Origin: Serratia entomophila
GTDB lineage: Bacteria; Pseudomonadota; Gammaproteobacteria; Enterobacterales; Enterobacteriaceae
DNA length: 64,000 nucleotides
Assembly (NCBI RefSeq): GCF_021462285.1
Contig: NZ_CP082787.1
Location: 2,914,001 to 2,978,000 of the forward strand
Direction: 5' to 3'
Made by a program: the position numbers and the translations under genes. The notes under the pieces are model-generated. The model saw only the letters and a program-made list of their open reading frames with translations. It was not told where the DNA came from and ran no database searches. Of this stretch, positions 45,855 through 55,028 are shown one piece after another (the first letter of the stretch is position 1; every line of letters begins with the position of its first letter).

Positions 45855-46364
45855 TCAGTAGCTGCGCTGCCAGGCGAGATACTGATCGTATTTGCGCAGC
45901 GCGATGCGATAGTTGTTATGCGCAGCGGAAGGCAGATCCTCGATGATGCGCTGATGGCTGGCGCTGTTGGCGAACTCGTCGGCCGGATAGTTGCGCGCCA
46001 CCAGCATTTCGTCCAACCGGCGCAGGCGCACCACATACTCGCGGATGGTGCTGTGGCTCATTTCGGTCTGTTCAAACAGGTACTGCTTGAAGGCCACAAT
46101 GTCGAAATAGCTGGGGTGGCTGTTGCAGGAAATCTCGCTGCAAAAGCGGCACAGCGCGGTCAGCTCTTGCTGCACGTTGAGCCAGACGTGATCGTCGATC
46201 GGCTGATCCATGCGTGCAATGGCTTCTTTATTGATAATTTTGCCGCGAAAAACCAACGCCATGCGGTCCAGCTGCTTGCCGCACTGAGAGCAATGGGTCT
46301 GGCTGTGCTTGTAGTCTTTCAAATAACGGCTCAGGGGCCGTTTCTTCAACAATATTCCTGGCAT
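45855..46364 (-). CDS. fliZ: Flagellar regulator FliZ
   Basis: 169 residues. It matches E. coli FliZ from KKRPLSRYLKDYKHSQTHCSQCGKQLDRM through the integrase-like DNA-binding core FFDI-FKQ(Y/F)LFEQTEMS-TVREYVVRLRRL and NNYRIALRKY. FliZ modulates flagellar class 2 expression and antagonises sigma-S-type promoters. ATG 46364 is preferred to TTG 46385 because homology begins there. It lies 58 bases after fliA in the same operon. Confidence 0.93.
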   Translation of the reverse strand: MPGILLKKRPLSRYLKDYKHSQTHCSQCGKQLDRMALVFRGKIINKEAIARMDQPIDDHVWLNVQQELTALCRFCSEISCNSHPSYFDIVAFKQYLFEQTEMSHSTIREYVVRLRRLDEMLVARNYPADEFANSASHQRIIEDLPSAAHNNYRIALRKYDQYLAWQRSY

Positions 46365-46422
46365 AGGGCAATCCGATAGTCGCAATGGTGTTCAGGTTGA
46401 AGGGAAAGCGGTTGGGCCGCCG

Positions 46423-47145
46423 TCAGGTGTCGTTCGCCAGGCGGGAGCGCAGCCGTTTGATCGCCTGGCTGTGCAGCTGGCTGACGCGGGACTCGCCCAC
46501 GTCCAGCACGGCGCCGATCTCCTTCAGGTTCAACTCTTCCTGGTAATACAGCGTCAGCACCATTTTCTCGCGCTCCGGCAACCCTTCGATGGCATCGATC
46601 ACCCGTTGGCGCAGGCTGCCTTCCAGCAGATGGTGCAGCGGGTTGGCTTCTTCATGCCCTTCCAACAAGGGTTCCGCGCTTTCGCCATGCTCTTCGCGCC
46701 ATTCGTCATAGGAGAAAAGCTGGCTGTTATTGGTGTCCAACAGAATTTGACGATACTCATCCAGTGAAATATCAAGCGTCTGCGCCACCTCCGCTTCGCT
46801 GGCGGGGCGGCCGTATTGCTGTTCCAACTGCCGCATCACCTGCGCCACCTCACGGGCATGACGCCGCACGCTGCGCGGCACCCAGTCGCGGCTGCGCAGT
46901 TCGTCGAGCATCGCGCCGCGAATGCGCTGCACCGCATAGGTGGTAAAGGCGGTTCCCTGCAGGGCGTCGTAACGCTCAACGGCGTTCAACAGCCCGATTC
47001 CCCCCGCCTGCAGCAGATCGTCAAGCTCCACGCTGGCGGGCAACCTGACCTGCAGGCGCAGCGCCTCGTGGCGCACTAACGGCACGTAGCGCAGCCAGAG
47101 AGAATTTTTGTCCATCACGCCTTCGGCGGTATACAGAAAGCTCAC
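46423..47145 (-). CDS. fliA: Flagellar sigma factor FliA (sigma-28)
   Basis: 240 residues. Sigma-70 regions are clear: region 2 (LWLRYVPLVRHEALRLQVRLP, LDDLLQAGGIGLLNAVERYD, FTTYAVQRIRGAMLDELRSRDWVPRSVRR), region 3, and region 4 (LPEREKMVLTLYYQEELNLKEIGAVLDVGESRVSQLHSQAIKRLR). It directs RNA polymerase to late flagellar genes such as fliC. The GTG start at 47145 matches the length of E. coli FliA; GTG 47157 is an alternative. A 10-bp inverted repeat lies in the leader. Confidence 0.95.
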   Translation of the reverse strand: MSFLYTAEGVMDKNSLWLRYVPLVRHEALRLQVRLPASVELDDLLQAGGIGLLNAVERYDALQGTAFTTYAVQRIRGAMLDELRSRDWVPRSVRRHAREVAQVMRQLEQQYGRPASEAEVAQTLDISLDEYRQILLDTNNSQLFSYDEWREEHGESAEPLLEGHEEANPLHHLLEGSLRQRVIDAIEGLPEREKMVLTLYYQEELNLKEIGAVLDVGESRVSQLHSQAIKRLRSRLANDT

Positions 47146-47157
47146 TATGTCTAACAC

Positions 47158-47191
47158 CTGCGGATAAGAGAGTCAGGGCTATTATCCGCAG
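47158..47191 (-). repeat. Inverted repeat in the fliA leader
   Basis: CTGCGGATAA (47158-47167) and TTATCCGCAG (47182-47191) are perfect 10-bp arms 14 bases apart, 13 bases before the fliA GTG. They could form an RNA hairpin or an operator. GCCGATTG (47211-47204, minus strand) lies just upstream and resembles a sigma-28 -10. Confidence 0.6.
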
Positions 47192-47275
47192 GGGGTAAAA
47201 TGCCAATCGGCTGAACAGTCGCACAAAACGGCCTCTATTTGCGCCATGTGCTCGCCGCCTGGCGCGCGACCATAA

Positions 47276-47303
47276 AAAAACCCCGCCGAAGCGGGGTTCT
47301 TTT
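47276..47303 (-). terminator. fliC terminator
   Basis: The stem AACCCCGC/GCGGGGTT around TTCG (47279-47298) is followed on the minus strand by a run of T residues, about 30 bases past the fliC stop. Confidence 0.9.
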
Positions 47304-47327
47304 GCGACAGTTAATCGGGAGAGACGA

Positions 47328-48383
47328 TTAACGCAGCAGGGACAGCACGTTCTGGGTTGACTGGTTAGCCTGTGCCAGAACAGAGGTGCCGGCCTGTTGC
47401 AGGATGTTGGCACGGCTCATGTTGGACACTTCGGTCGCGTAGTCAGCATCCTGAATACGTGACTGAGAAGCGGACAGGTTGTTAACGGTGCTGTTCAGGT
47501 TGTTGATAACAGAATCGAAACGGTTCTGTACCGCACCCAGGGAAGAACGCAGACCGTCAACCTGAGACAGCGCTTTGTCCAGGGTGTCCAGCGGGTTTTT
47601 GATGGTCACGGCAGCACCGGCGGTCACTTTACCGTCAGCGGCGACGGTTGCGGCCTTGTAGGTTTTGGTGCCGTCTGCAGCGGTGGTCTGCACGTAGTTT
47701 ACGGCTTTACCGTCTTTATCTTTACCAGACACCAGCGCTTCGCCTTTGGTGGCATCCAGGCCGGATTTGGCAGCGTCGTAAGCAACATCGGCGCCTTTGT
47801 CATCTTTAATCACGGTACCATCGGCGATTGCAGCGCCAACTGAAGGACCTTTGTCGGTCACGTTGAAGGTGTCCAGGCCCAGCTGCTTGGCATCGATTTT
47901 TTTCAGGTCGATATCGATGGTTTCGCCGTCGTTGGCGCCAACCTGGATGGTCAGTTTCTGGTCGCTGCTCAGCACTTTCACGCCGTTGAAGTCGGTCTGC
48001 TCGGAGATGCGGTTGATTTCAGACAGACGCTGGGTGATTTCGTCCTGGATGGATTTCAGGTCGCTGTTGGAGTTGGAGCCGTTCTGCGCCTGTACGGTCA
48101 GACGACGGATGTTCTGCAGGTTGTCGTTAACTTCGTTCAGTGCGCCTTCGGTGGTCTGCGCCAGAGAGATACCGTCGTTGGCGTTACGGGAAGCCTGAGT
48201 CAGGCCCTTGATGTTCGCGGTGAAACGGTTGGAGATCGCCTGACCCGCAGCGTCGTCTTTAGCGCTGTTGATACGCAGACCGGAAGACAGACGCTCAATC
48301 GCAGTGCCCAGAGAAGACTGAGATTTGTTCAGGTTGTTCTGCGCCATCAGAGACAGGCTGTTGGTATTAATTACTTGTGCCAT
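47328..48383 (-). CDS. fliC: Flagellin FliC
   Basis: 351 residues. The conserved N-terminal D0/D1 helices ([50 protein letters not shown]) and C-terminal D1/D0 ([52 protein letters not shown]) flank a short variable centre (about 180-265) rich in Lys, Asp and Ala. It is the filament subunit, exported through the flagellar secretion system. ATG 48383 has AAGGA 9 bases upstream, while the ATG at 48392 abuts that site. It is driven by the sigma-28 promoter at 48477-48503. Confidence 0.97.
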   Translation of the reverse strand: MAQVINTNSLSLMAQNNLNKSQSSLGTAIERLSSGLRINSAKDDAAGQAISNRFTANIKGLTQASRNANDGISLAQTTEGALNEVNDNLQNIRRLTVQAQNGSNSNSDLKSIQDEITQRLSEINRISEQTDFNGVKVLSSDQKLTIQVGANDGETIDIDLKKIDAKQLGLDTFNVTDKGPSVGAAIADGTVIKDDKGADVAYDAAKSGLDATKGEALVSGKDKDGKAVNYVQTTAADGTKTYKAATVAADGKVTAGAAVTIKNPLDTLDKALSQVDGLRSSLGAVQNRFDSVINNLNSTVNNLSASQSRIQDADYATEVSNMSRANILQQAGTSVLAQANQSTQNVLSLLR

Positions 48384-48476
48384 TGTATGCATTCCTTACG
48401 AGTCAGTTGCGTTCTTCGCAACAGGATTAAAAGGTTCGGGCCTATTTGCCCACGGCGTCAACCACCGTCCCCTCAG

Positions 48477-48503
48477 GTATCGGCCCTCCCCCAGTAACCT
48501 TTA
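48477..48503 (-). promoter_or_regulatory. Sigma-28 promoter of fliC
   Basis: On the minus strand: TAAAGGTT (48503-48496), 11-base spacer, GCCGATAC (48484-48477). This fits the FliA consensus TAAAGTTT-N11-GCCGATAA with two mismatches and exact spacing. Confidence 0.92.
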
Positions 48504-48596
48504 GAAAATTTTTATTTTTTTTCGCACCTTCGGCAATAGGGTAAATAACGCGGTTTTTCCCTCCTCTATTGCGCCATCGCCTTTTTATTTTTTCGG

Positions 48597-48623
48597 TAAA
48601 CTTTTTCGTCACTGGGCCGATAA
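48597..48623 (+). promoter_or_regulatory. Sigma-28 promoter of fliD
   Basis: TAAACTTT (48597-48604), 11-base spacer, GCCGATAA (48616-48623). One mismatch to the FliA consensus with exact spacing, 39 bases before the fliD ATG. Confidence 0.93.
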
Positions 48624-48662
48624 CGCGTAAAGCGAATAAAGTCATTATCAAGGAGAATTACC

Positions 48663-50060
48663 ATGGCAACGATCAGTTCTTTAGGCCTCGGCTCAGGGCT
48701 CGACCTCAACGGCCTGCTGGACAAGCTGACCAAAGCGGAGCAGCAGCGTCTGACCCCTTACACCACCAAACAGTCGAGCTACAACGCTCAGATCACCGCC
48801 TACGGCACGCTGAAAGGTTCGCTGGAAAAATTCGATAACCTCAGCAAAGAGATGGCGAAAGAGGACTTCTTCAAAGGCACCAGCGCCACCGAACACGACG
48901 CCTTCAAAATCACCACCAACGCCAAGGCGGTACCGGGCAACTACGTGGTGGAAGTGACCAAGCTGGCGCAGGCCCAAACCCTGACCACCCAAGCGCCAAT
49001 CGGCGATCAGACGGCTAAATTGGGCACCGAGGGCGCAACCGATCGCTCGCTGACGATCACCGCCGGCAACCCGCCGAAAGAGACCAAGATCCCGCTCAGC
49101 GACGACCAAACCTCGCTGGTTGAGCTGCGCGACGCCATCAACGGCGCCAAGGCCGGGGTGACCGCCAGCATCATGCGCGTAGGCGACAACGATTATCAGC
49201 TGGCGGTCAGCTCCTCCACCACCGGCGAAAACAACAAGGTTGCCCTCCAGGTCAATAACGACGACAAGCTGGGCGATATCCTGAACTACAATTCCGCCCG
49301 CGGCGCCACCGCCATGAAAGAAACGGTAAAACCGCAGGACGCGGAGCTGGTGGTGAACGGCACGGCCATCAAGCGCAGCACCAACTCGATCAACGACGCG
49401 CTGCAGGGCGTGACCATCGATCTGAAAACCAAAACCAAAGATGGCGAACCGCAGAACCTGGTGATCAGCCGCAACGACGCCGGCACCGCCGACAAGATCA
49501 AAGAGTGGGTCGACAGCTATAACTCGCTGCTGGACACCTTCAACTCTCTGACCAAGTACACCCCGGTGAAAAGCGGCGAAGCGCAAAACGCCAGCAACGG
49601 TCCGCTGCTGGGCGACAACACCCTGCGCGGCGTCCAGTCGTCGATTAAAAGTGCCCTCAGCGCCGCACAGGACAACCCGGAGCTGAAAGGCCTGGGCAAC
49701 CTCGGCATTTCCACCAACACCAAGACCGGCAAGCTGGAGATCGACAGCGCCAAGCTGAAGAAAGCGCTGGACGAAAAACCGGACCAGGTCAGCAATTTCT
49801 TCGTCGGCAACGGCAAAGACACCGGCATGGCGACCGAGATCCACAACGAGATCCAAAGCTATATCAAGGCCGGCGGCATCATCGAGAACTCGACCAAGAG
49901 CATCAATACCAACCTCGATCGCCTGAACAGCCAGATAACGACGGTAACCGCCAGCATTCAAAACACCATCGATCGCTATAAGCTGCAGTTCGTACAGCTG
50001 GACACCATGATGTCGAAAATGAACGGCACCAGTAACTATTTGAGTCAACAGTTTAAATAA
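48663..50060 (+). CDS. fliD: Flagellar filament cap protein FliD
   Basis: 465 residues, the usual enteric length. The FliD N-domain (MATISSLGLGSGLDLNGLLDKLTKAEQQRL) and the C-domain with coiled coil (TNLDRLNSQITTVTASIQNTIDRYKLQFVQLDTMMSKMNGTSNYLSQQF) are typical. Five or so copies cap the growing filament and fold flagellin into place. AAGGAG lies before the ATG. First gene of fliDST. Confidence 0.96.
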   Translation: MATISSLGLGSGLDLNGLLDKLTKAEQQRLTPYTTKQSSYNAQITAYGTLKGSLEKFDNLSKEMAKEDFFKGTSATEHDAFKITTNAKAVPGNYVVEVTKLAQAQTLTTQAPIGDQTAKLGTEGATDRSLTITAGNPPKETKIPLSDDQTSLVELRDAINGAKAGVTASIMRVGDNDYQLAVSSSTTGENNKVALQVNNDDKLGDILNYNSARGATAMKETVKPQDAELVVNGTAIKRSTNSINDALQGVTIDLKTKTKDGEPQNLVISRNDAGTADKIKEWVDSYNSLLDTFNSLTKYTPVKSGEAQNASNGPLLGDNTLRGVQSSIKSALSAAQDNPELKGLGNLGISTNTKTGKLEIDSAKLKKALDEKPDQVSNFFVGNGKDTGMATEIHNEIQSYIKAGGIIENSTKSINTNLDRLNSQITTVTASIQNTIDRYKLQFVQLDTMMSKMNGTSNYLSQQFK

Positions 50061-50087
50061 CCACTTTTTAACCAGGTAAGAAACAGC

Positions 50088-50498
50088 ATGTATAACCGTA
50101 GCGGCACTCAGGCCTATGCACAGGTCAGTCTGGAAAGCGGCGCGATGAGCGCCAGCCCGCACCAGTTAATCGTGATGTTGTTCGACGGGGCGCTCAGCGC
50201 CCTGCTTCGCGCACGCATCCTGATGAACCAGGGCGATATCGCCGGCAAAGGGTTAGCCCTGTCAAAAGCCATCAATATCATCGACAACGGTCTGAAAAGC
50301 GGCCTCGACCATCAACAGGGCGGCGAAATGGCCGACAATCTGGCGGCCTTGTATGACTACATGAAGCGTCGGCTGATGCAGGCCAACCTGCATAACGACG
50401 AAGCGGCGATCGCCGAAGTGGTGAAGCTGCTGGAGAACATCGCTGACGCCTGGCGCCAGATTGGCCCCAATTATCAACCCTCTCAGGACGCCGTGTAA
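50088..50498 (+). CDS. fliS: Flagellin export chaperone FliS
   Basis: 136 residues. [34 protein letters not shown] and [14 protein letters not shown] are conserved FliS helices. It binds the flagellin C-terminus in the cytoplasm and prevents early polymerisation. It follows fliD by 27 bases. Confidence 0.95.
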   Translation: MYNRSGTQAYAQVSLESGAMSASPHQLIVMLFDGALSALLRARILMNQGDIAGKGLALSKAINIIDNGLKSGLDHQQGGEMADNLAALYDYMKRRLMQANLHNDEAAIAEVVKLLENIADAWRQIGPNYQPSQDAV

Positions 50499-50866
50499 TG
50501 GAACGTCAACAGCAGCTGTTAGCCGCTTATCAACAAATTTATACCCTCAGCAGCCAGATGATCGCGCTGGCGCAGACCGGCCGTTGGGACGAGCTGGTTG
50601 AACAGGAGCTCACCTACGTCACGGCGGTAGAAAAAACCGCCGCCTTTACCGGCCTGAGCGGCCCCTCCATGGCGCTGCAGGAAATGTTGCGTAACAAGCT
50701 GCAGCAGATCCTGGACAACGAAACCGAACTGAAACGCCTGCTGCAACAGCGCATGGACGAACTGAAAGAGCTGATCGGCCAATCGACGCGGCAAAATGTG
50801 GTCAACAATGCCTATGGCCAGTTTCACGATCGCGCCCTGTTGTTAGGGGAACCGCAAGTCAGATGA
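50498..50866 (+). CDS. fliT: Flagellar chaperone FliT
   Basis: 122 residues, all-helical. It has the FliT pattern ([39 protein letters not shown], then [26 protein letters not shown]). It is the FliD chaperone and, in Salmonella, an anti-FlhDC factor. The ATG overlaps the fliS stop (TAATG), giving coupled translation. Confidence 0.94.
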   Translation: MERQQQLLAAYQQIYTLSSQMIALAQTGRWDELVEQELTYVTAVEKTAAFTGLSGPSMALQEMLRNKLQQILDNETELKRLLQQRMDELKELIGQSTRQNVVNNAYGQFHDRALLLGEPQVR

Positions 50867-51176
50867 GATCGCGGCAATAACGGCCACGGCGACATAGATA
50901 GCAGTTTGTACTATTATTCTCCGGTTAAGCCAGGATATTAACCTATGGCATTTGAATTATTCAGCTTATGGGTAATTGGCAAAATGTACGCCCCGGGCAC
51001 GGCTCAAACTTTGACGGATAAATATCGCACCGACACGGACGTTTTCTGTTCAGCAGGAAATTGATTTTTGATAGATAAAACACGCCGTTGTGTTTCACAG
51101 CGCATGGAAAAATGTTGCTCCAACGCCGATCAAAGCGTAAAGATATTCTCAGATAATGGCTGCGAAATGAATATCG
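50867..51176. other. Gap between fliT and the AraC-family gene
   Basis: About 310 bases, AT-rich. It contains the doubtful 39-residue frame and probably the promoter of the regulator gene. No terminator after fliT is evident. Confidence 0.4.
50945..51064 (+). CDS. Possible 39-residue small protein
   Basis: A short frame (MAFELFSLWVIGKMYAPG...) with AGGA 9 bases before its ATG lies between fliT and the AraC-family gene. It has no recognisable family and no clear promoter. It may be chance. Confidence 0.22.
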   Translation: MAFELFSLWVIGKMYAPGTAQTLTDKYRTDTDVFCSAGN

Positions 51177-52046
51177 ATGGAACGTACGATTAATCTCTGT
51201 CCTGGAATTGGCGCTTCGGCGCATATCATTCAGCATACTGAATTATTATTCCCCTCAGTTTATTTTGAGCAACCTCATCTGTATCTGGTACAGCAAGGTC
51301 ATAAGCGTGTGCGTTGGCAACAGCGTGAAGTGGTGGCTCATGCCGGCGAGCTGTTGATTATCGACGGTGGCCAAACCGTGGATATTATCAATGGCCCTTC
51401 GGAAGAAGGCGTGTTCAGCTGCCAGCTGCTGACCTGCGATCCGCTGCTGCTCGCCGCCCAACCGCCCCCGGAAGCCGCGCCGCCGGCTCCGCCGTTCGAC
51501 GCGGTGCTGGCGCTGCGCAACCTGCCCTGCGCGTTGATGCACAGCTTCGAAACTACCAGCCTGGCGCTGGCGCTGAAGCAGCGATTCCCGGCGATCATCG
51601 TGCGCCACAAAATGCTGGAAATCCTGCTGTGGCTGGGGCAGTACGGCATTCGTTTCATTCACAACGAAGCCCGGGATCTGACCCAGCGCGTGCGGCGCTG
51701 CCTGGCGACCGACCCGCACAGCATCTGGACCGCCGCCAAGGTTGCCGAAAGTTTGTCGATGAGCGAAGTGGTGCTGCGGCGCAAGCTGTCGATGGAAAAT
51801 ACCGCGTTGCGCAATCTGATGATCGACGTACGCATGGGCAGCGCGCTGGCGCTGCTGCAATCCACCGATTGGCCTATTTCGGCTATCGCCCAGCACGTCG
51901 GCTATGAGAGCGCCTCACGGTTTGCCGAACGTTTTCGTAAACGCTTTGGCTTCGCCCCCACCGCCATACGCGGGCACCAGCGCATTATGGAGCCAGGCGC
52001 GATCTACTCTCAGGGATTTGGGCTGATGGACGCGGGGGAAACCTAA
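51177..52046 (+). CDS. AraC-family transcriptional regulator
   Basis: 289 residues. The C-terminal third carries two helix-turn-helices (IWTAAKVAESLSMSEVVLRRKL and WPISAIAQHVGYESASRFAERFRKRFGFAPTAIRG), the AraC hallmark. The N-terminal part is cupin-like (PHLYLVQQGHKRVRW, HAGELLIIDGGQTVDI), so it may sense a ligand. Its layout recalls regulators of virulence or type III secretion genes, but the target is unknown. The ribosome site is weak. It sits inside the flagellar cluster between fliT and fliE. Confidence 0.85.
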   Translation: MERTINLCPGIGASAHIIQHTELLFPSVYFEQPHLYLVQQGHKRVRWQQREVVAHAGELLIIDGGQTVDIINGPSEEGVFSCQLLTCDPLLLAAQPPPEAAPPAPPFDAVLALRNLPCALMHSFETTSLALALKQRFPAIIVRHKMLEILLWLGQYGIRFIHNEARDLTQRVRRCLATDPHSIWTAAKVAESLSMSEVVLRRKLSMENTALRNLMIDVRMGSALALLQSTDWPISAIAQHVGYESASRFAERFRKRFGFAPTAIRGHQRIMEPGAIYSQGFGLMDAGET

Positions 52047-52193
52047 GCCGGAAGGACGCCCTTTTAATTTGGGCGGCGTTGGCCGTCGTTCAGCTGAAAG
52101 GGTTTCATCAGGCAAAAATCAAGCAACGCGCCATGAAAATCAAACCGGTGCCTCAGATGAGAATGCTAATTAATCAGCATCATAAAGCTAAAT

Positions 52194-52228
52194 AAAATAC
52201 CGGGGCCACTCAGGCGGCCCGGCAGTAT
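52194..52228 (-). terminator. Terminator of the small membrane-protein frame
   Basis: ATACCGGGGCC pairs with GGCCCGGCAGTAT with small bulges around 52198-52227. The minus strand continues GTATTTTATTT. Confidence 0.65.
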
Positions 52229-52229
52229 T

Positions 52230-52322
52230 TCAATCAATATTAATTAAAATACTTATTAATACGGCTAAAACAATCAGTATGAAAATGCTGAAAATCCGCC
52301 ATCTGGATTCGCTCTTGCTCAT
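52230..52322 (-). CDS. Possible 30-residue single-helix membrane protein
   Basis: The frame starts ATG at 52322: MSKSESRWRIF followed by a run of Ile, Leu, Val and Ser to the end (about 19 hydrophobic residues), a polar head and one membrane helix. AGGG lies just before the ATG. It is framed by a 19-bp dyad upstream (52345-52363) and a terminator downstream, which is what a real small gene would show. No family recognised. Confidence 0.45.
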   Translation of the reverse strand: MSKSESRWRIFSIFILIVLAVLISILINID

Positions 52323-52344
52323 TACCCTGCCCCAAACTATAACC

Positions 52345-52363
52345 TTATCAACAAAGTTGATAA
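52345..52363. promoter_or_regulatory. 8-3-8 dyad operator upstream of the small membrane-protein frame
   Basis: TTATCAACAAAGTTGATAA is a perfect inverted repeat 22 bases before the ATG at 52322, next to TATAGT on the minus strand that could be a -10. The regulator is unknown. Confidence 0.5.
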
Positions 52364-52565
52364 TAAAACGGCGAGCAAGGGGCTAATGCACATGACAGCG
52401 TTCTGTTTATCGCTCTGTTCAATTGATTGCGGCGCTTTCCCTCAACGAGACGGCGGTGCTATCGCTAAACGGCAGCTCGAACGATCGGCCTGCGGCTGCT
52501 TATTCGGAATTACCGGGCTGAGGTGAGTGGAAATATAACGAGGCGGCAAAACAAGAAGCGGCTTA

Positions 52566-52584
52566 ATTGTTATATTATAACAAT
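52566..52584. promoter_or_regulatory. Zur-type operator
   Basis: ATTGTTATATTATAACAAT is a perfect 9-1-9 type dyad whose core TGTTATAtTATAACA matches the enterobacterial Zur consensus core TGTTATAnTATAACA. A minus-strand TATAAT lies within it, and a possible small RNA starts just to its right. Confidence 0.6.
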
Positions 52585-52591
52585 AATCATT

Positions 52592-52680
52592 TAAAGAACC
52601 AATGCTCGTCCATTGGCGCTCCTGCATTACATCAGTATTTATCGCATCTTGAGCCAGCAATTCATTGCTGGCTTTTTTTC
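52592..52680 (+). ncRNA. Candidate small RNA
   Basis: About 85 bases between the Zur-type operator and a strong intrinsic terminator (GCCAGCAA/TTGCTGGC at 52653-52672, then seven T). No gene precedes the terminator on this strand, which implies a short transcript. It contains a CCAATG/CATTGG stem and a 16-codon frame from 52602 with little ribosome site. The ends are estimates and no known small RNA was recognised. Confidence 0.42.
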
Positions 52681-52708
52681 ACCAACTGGTTTTTTACACG
52701 ACGCCCAC

Positions 52709-53023
52709 TCACACCGGCATATTCATGATGTCCTGATACGCCGCCACCAGCTTGTTGCGCACCTGCACGCCCAGCTGCAGCGATACCGACGATTTTTGCA
52801 GATCGACCATCACATCGTTGAGGCTAATGCCCGGTGCGCCCAGTTCGAACTCCTGCGCCTGTTTGCGCGCCGCCTGTTGGGTATCGCTGATTTTGCCGAT
52901 TGCCGCCTTCAGCTCACTGGCGAAACTGACGCCCGGCGCCGTCGGTTCTTGCCCCATCCGCCCAGCCTGAATCGCCGCCGCCTGCAGCTGCTGCAGCACC
53001 CCTTCAATCCCCTGAATTGCCAT
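52709..53023 (-). CDS. fliE: Flagellar hook-basal body protein FliE
   Basis: 104 residues, standard length. The C-terminal helix [40 protein letters not shown] is the FliE signature. It links the MS ring to the rod and is exported by the flagellar apparatus. Transcribed alone, divergent from fliF. Confidence 0.96.
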   Translation of the reverse strand: MAIQGIEGVLQQLQAAAIQAGRMGQEPTAPGVSFASELKAAIGKISDTQQAARKQAQEFELGAPGISLNDVMVDLQKSSVSLQLGVQVRNKLVAAYQDIMNMPV

Positions 53024-53336
53024 TCTGATCTCTGCCTTACGCTGCCAATGGGCGCTATTTCACCCGATATTTCTCCGATGCTGCACAGCCTACCACAGCG
53101 ATTTTTTGCTAAAGCGGTTAATTGCCTGCAAAAAACCCGGCTTATCGGCCCATCAAAATCGCCGCCGAGGGCAAATAATGGCATGCCCAGAAATGGGAGC
53201 GCCGCTATTTAGAAGATATGTGTATCAGGGAGTCTGTTTTGTCACACAACGCTAACCATACCGTTCATCAGCCTGGCAGGGAGCTGCGCAGCGGCCCGCA
53301 CCGGATCCTGAGCGCCATTGAAGGACAGAGCCTAAA
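53024..53336. promoter_or_regulatory. fliE-fliF divergent control region
   Basis: About 310 bases. CGCTATTT occurs at 53053-53060 and 53203-53210, half-sites like those in FlhDC boxes (AAATAGCG on the other strand), as expected for class 2 flagellar promoters. A full dyad was not resolved. Confidence 0.4.
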
Positions 53337-55028
53337 ATGAGTGCCTCAATCACCGCCGGCGAAAGCCGCGACAACGGCCTGCAGGCTATGTGGAACCGCC
53401 TGCGCGCCAACCCGAAAATTCCTTTGCTGGTCGCCGCCTCCGCCGCGATCGCCATCGTGGTCGCGCTGCTGTTATGGGTGAAAAGTCCTGACTACCGCGT
53501 GTTGTACAGCAATCTGAACGATCGTGACGGTGGCGCCATCGTCACCCAATTGACGCAGATGAACATCCCTTACCGCTTCGCCGAAAATGGCGCGGCGCTG
53601 CTGATCCCGGCGGAAAAGGTGCATGAAACCCGCCTGCGCCTGGCCCAGCAGGGGTTGCCGAAAGGCGGCGCCGTCGGCTTCGAACTGCTGGATCAGGAAA
53701 AATTCGGCATCAGCCAGTTCAGCGAACAGATCAACTATCAGCGCGCGCTGGAAGGCGAACTGTCGCGCACCATCGAGTCGCTGGGCCCGGTGCAGAACGC
53801 CCGCGTGCACCTGGCGCTGCCCAAACCTTCGCTGTTCGTGCGCGAGCAGAAATCCCCTTCCGCCTCGGTGACGCTGACGCTGCAACCGGGCCGCGCGCTG
53901 GATGACGGCCAGATCAACGCCATCGTCTATATGGTCTCAAGCAGCGTCGCCGGCCTGCCGCCGGGCAACGTGACGGTGGTCGATCAGGCCGGCCGCCTGC
54001 TGACCCAGTCCGACGGCGCCGGGCGCGATCTCAACGCCGCCCAGCTGAAATACGCCAGCGAAGTGGAAAGCCGCTTCCAGCGCCGCATTGAGGCTATTCT
54101 GGCGCCGATGCTCGGCAGCAACAACGTGCGCGCTCAGGTTACCGCGCAGATCGATTTCGCCACCCGCGAGCAAACCGACGAAGAGTACCAACCCAATCAA
54201 CAGCCGAACAAGGCCGCCGTGCGTTCTCAGCAAACCAGCCTGAGCGAGCAGATTGGCGGGCCGCAGGTCGGCGGCGTGCCGGGCGCGCTGTCCAATCAGC
54301 CAAACGCGCCGGCCACCGCGCCGATAGAAACCGCCAAGCCTAACGCCGCCGGCAATAATGCCGCCCAGCCGAACGCCGCCAATGCCGGCGGCAATTCCGC
54401 CAATCGCGGGCCGCAAAACACCCGGCGCGACGAAACCACCAACTATGAGGTCGATCGCACCATCCGCCATACCCAGCAGAAGGCCGGCGCCGTGCAGCGC
54501 CTGTCGGTGGCGGTGGTGGTCAACGATCGCGGCGTCGACAAAGACGGCAAACCGCAGCCGATGAGCAAAGAGCGGCTGGCGCAGATCGAATCGCTGGTGC
54601 GCGAGGCGATGGGTTACTCCAGCAGCCGCGGCGACACCCTTAACGTCACCAACACGCCGTTTACCGATGCCGAAATCAGCGGCGGCGAACTGCCGTTCTG
54701 GCAGACCCAGTCGTTTATCGATCGCCTGCTCGACGCCGGCCGTTACCTGCTGGTGTTGCTGGTGGCCTGGCTGCTGTGGCGCAAACTGGTGCGGCCGCAG
54801 TTGCAAAACCGCCAGGCGGCGCAGCAAGCCGCCATCGCCGCCGCCAATGCGCCTGCCGCCAAGCCGCTCGACGGCGGCAAACCGAGCAATGAGGAGCTGG
54901 CGCAGCGCCGTAAGTCGCAGCAGCGCGTCAGCGCAGAAGTCCAGAGCCAGCGGATCCGCGATCTGGCTGATAAGGACCCGCGCGTGGTCGCTCTGGTAAT
55001 CCGCCAATGGATGAGTAACGAGATATGA
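53337..55028 (+). CDS. fliF: Flagellar MS-ring protein FliF
   Basis: 563 residues. Membrane helices are at about 24-46 and 462-484. The periplasmic ring-building domains show [49 protein letters not shown] and [27 protein letters not shown] variable Asn/Ala/Pro-rich loop lies at about 300-365. The C-terminal tail binds FliG. First gene of the fliFGHIJK operon. Confidence 0.96.
   Translation: MSASITAGESRDNGLQAMWNRLRANPKIPLLVAASAAIAIVVALLLWVKSPDYRVLYSNLNDRDGGAIVTQLTQMNIPYRFAENGAALLIPAEKVHETRLRLAQQGLPKGGAVGFELLDQEKFGISQFSEQINYQRALEGELSRTIESLGPVQNARVHLALPKPSLFVREQKSPSASVTLTLQPGRALDDGQINAIVYMVSSSVAGLPPGNVTVVDQAGRLLTQSDGAGRDLNAAQLKYASEVESRFQRRIEAILAPMLGSNNVRAQVTAQIDFATREQTDEEYQPNQQPNKAAVRSQQTSLSEQIGGPQVGGVPGALSNQPNAPATAPIETAKPNAAGNNAAQPNAANAGGNSANRGPQNTRRDETTNYEVDRTIRHTQQKAGAVQRLSVAVVVNDRGVDKDGKPQPMSKERLAQIESLVREAMGYSSSRGDTLNVTNTPFTDAEISGGELPFWQTQSFIDRLLDAGRYLLVLLVAWLLWRKLVRPQLQNRQAAQQAAIAAANAPAAKPLDGGKPSNEELAQRRKSQQRVSAEVQSQRIRDLADKDPRVVALVIRQWMSNEI

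Noticed and set aside
48693..50162. 489-codon minus-strand frame
   Set aside because: Antisense to fliD and part of fliS, whose identity is certain.
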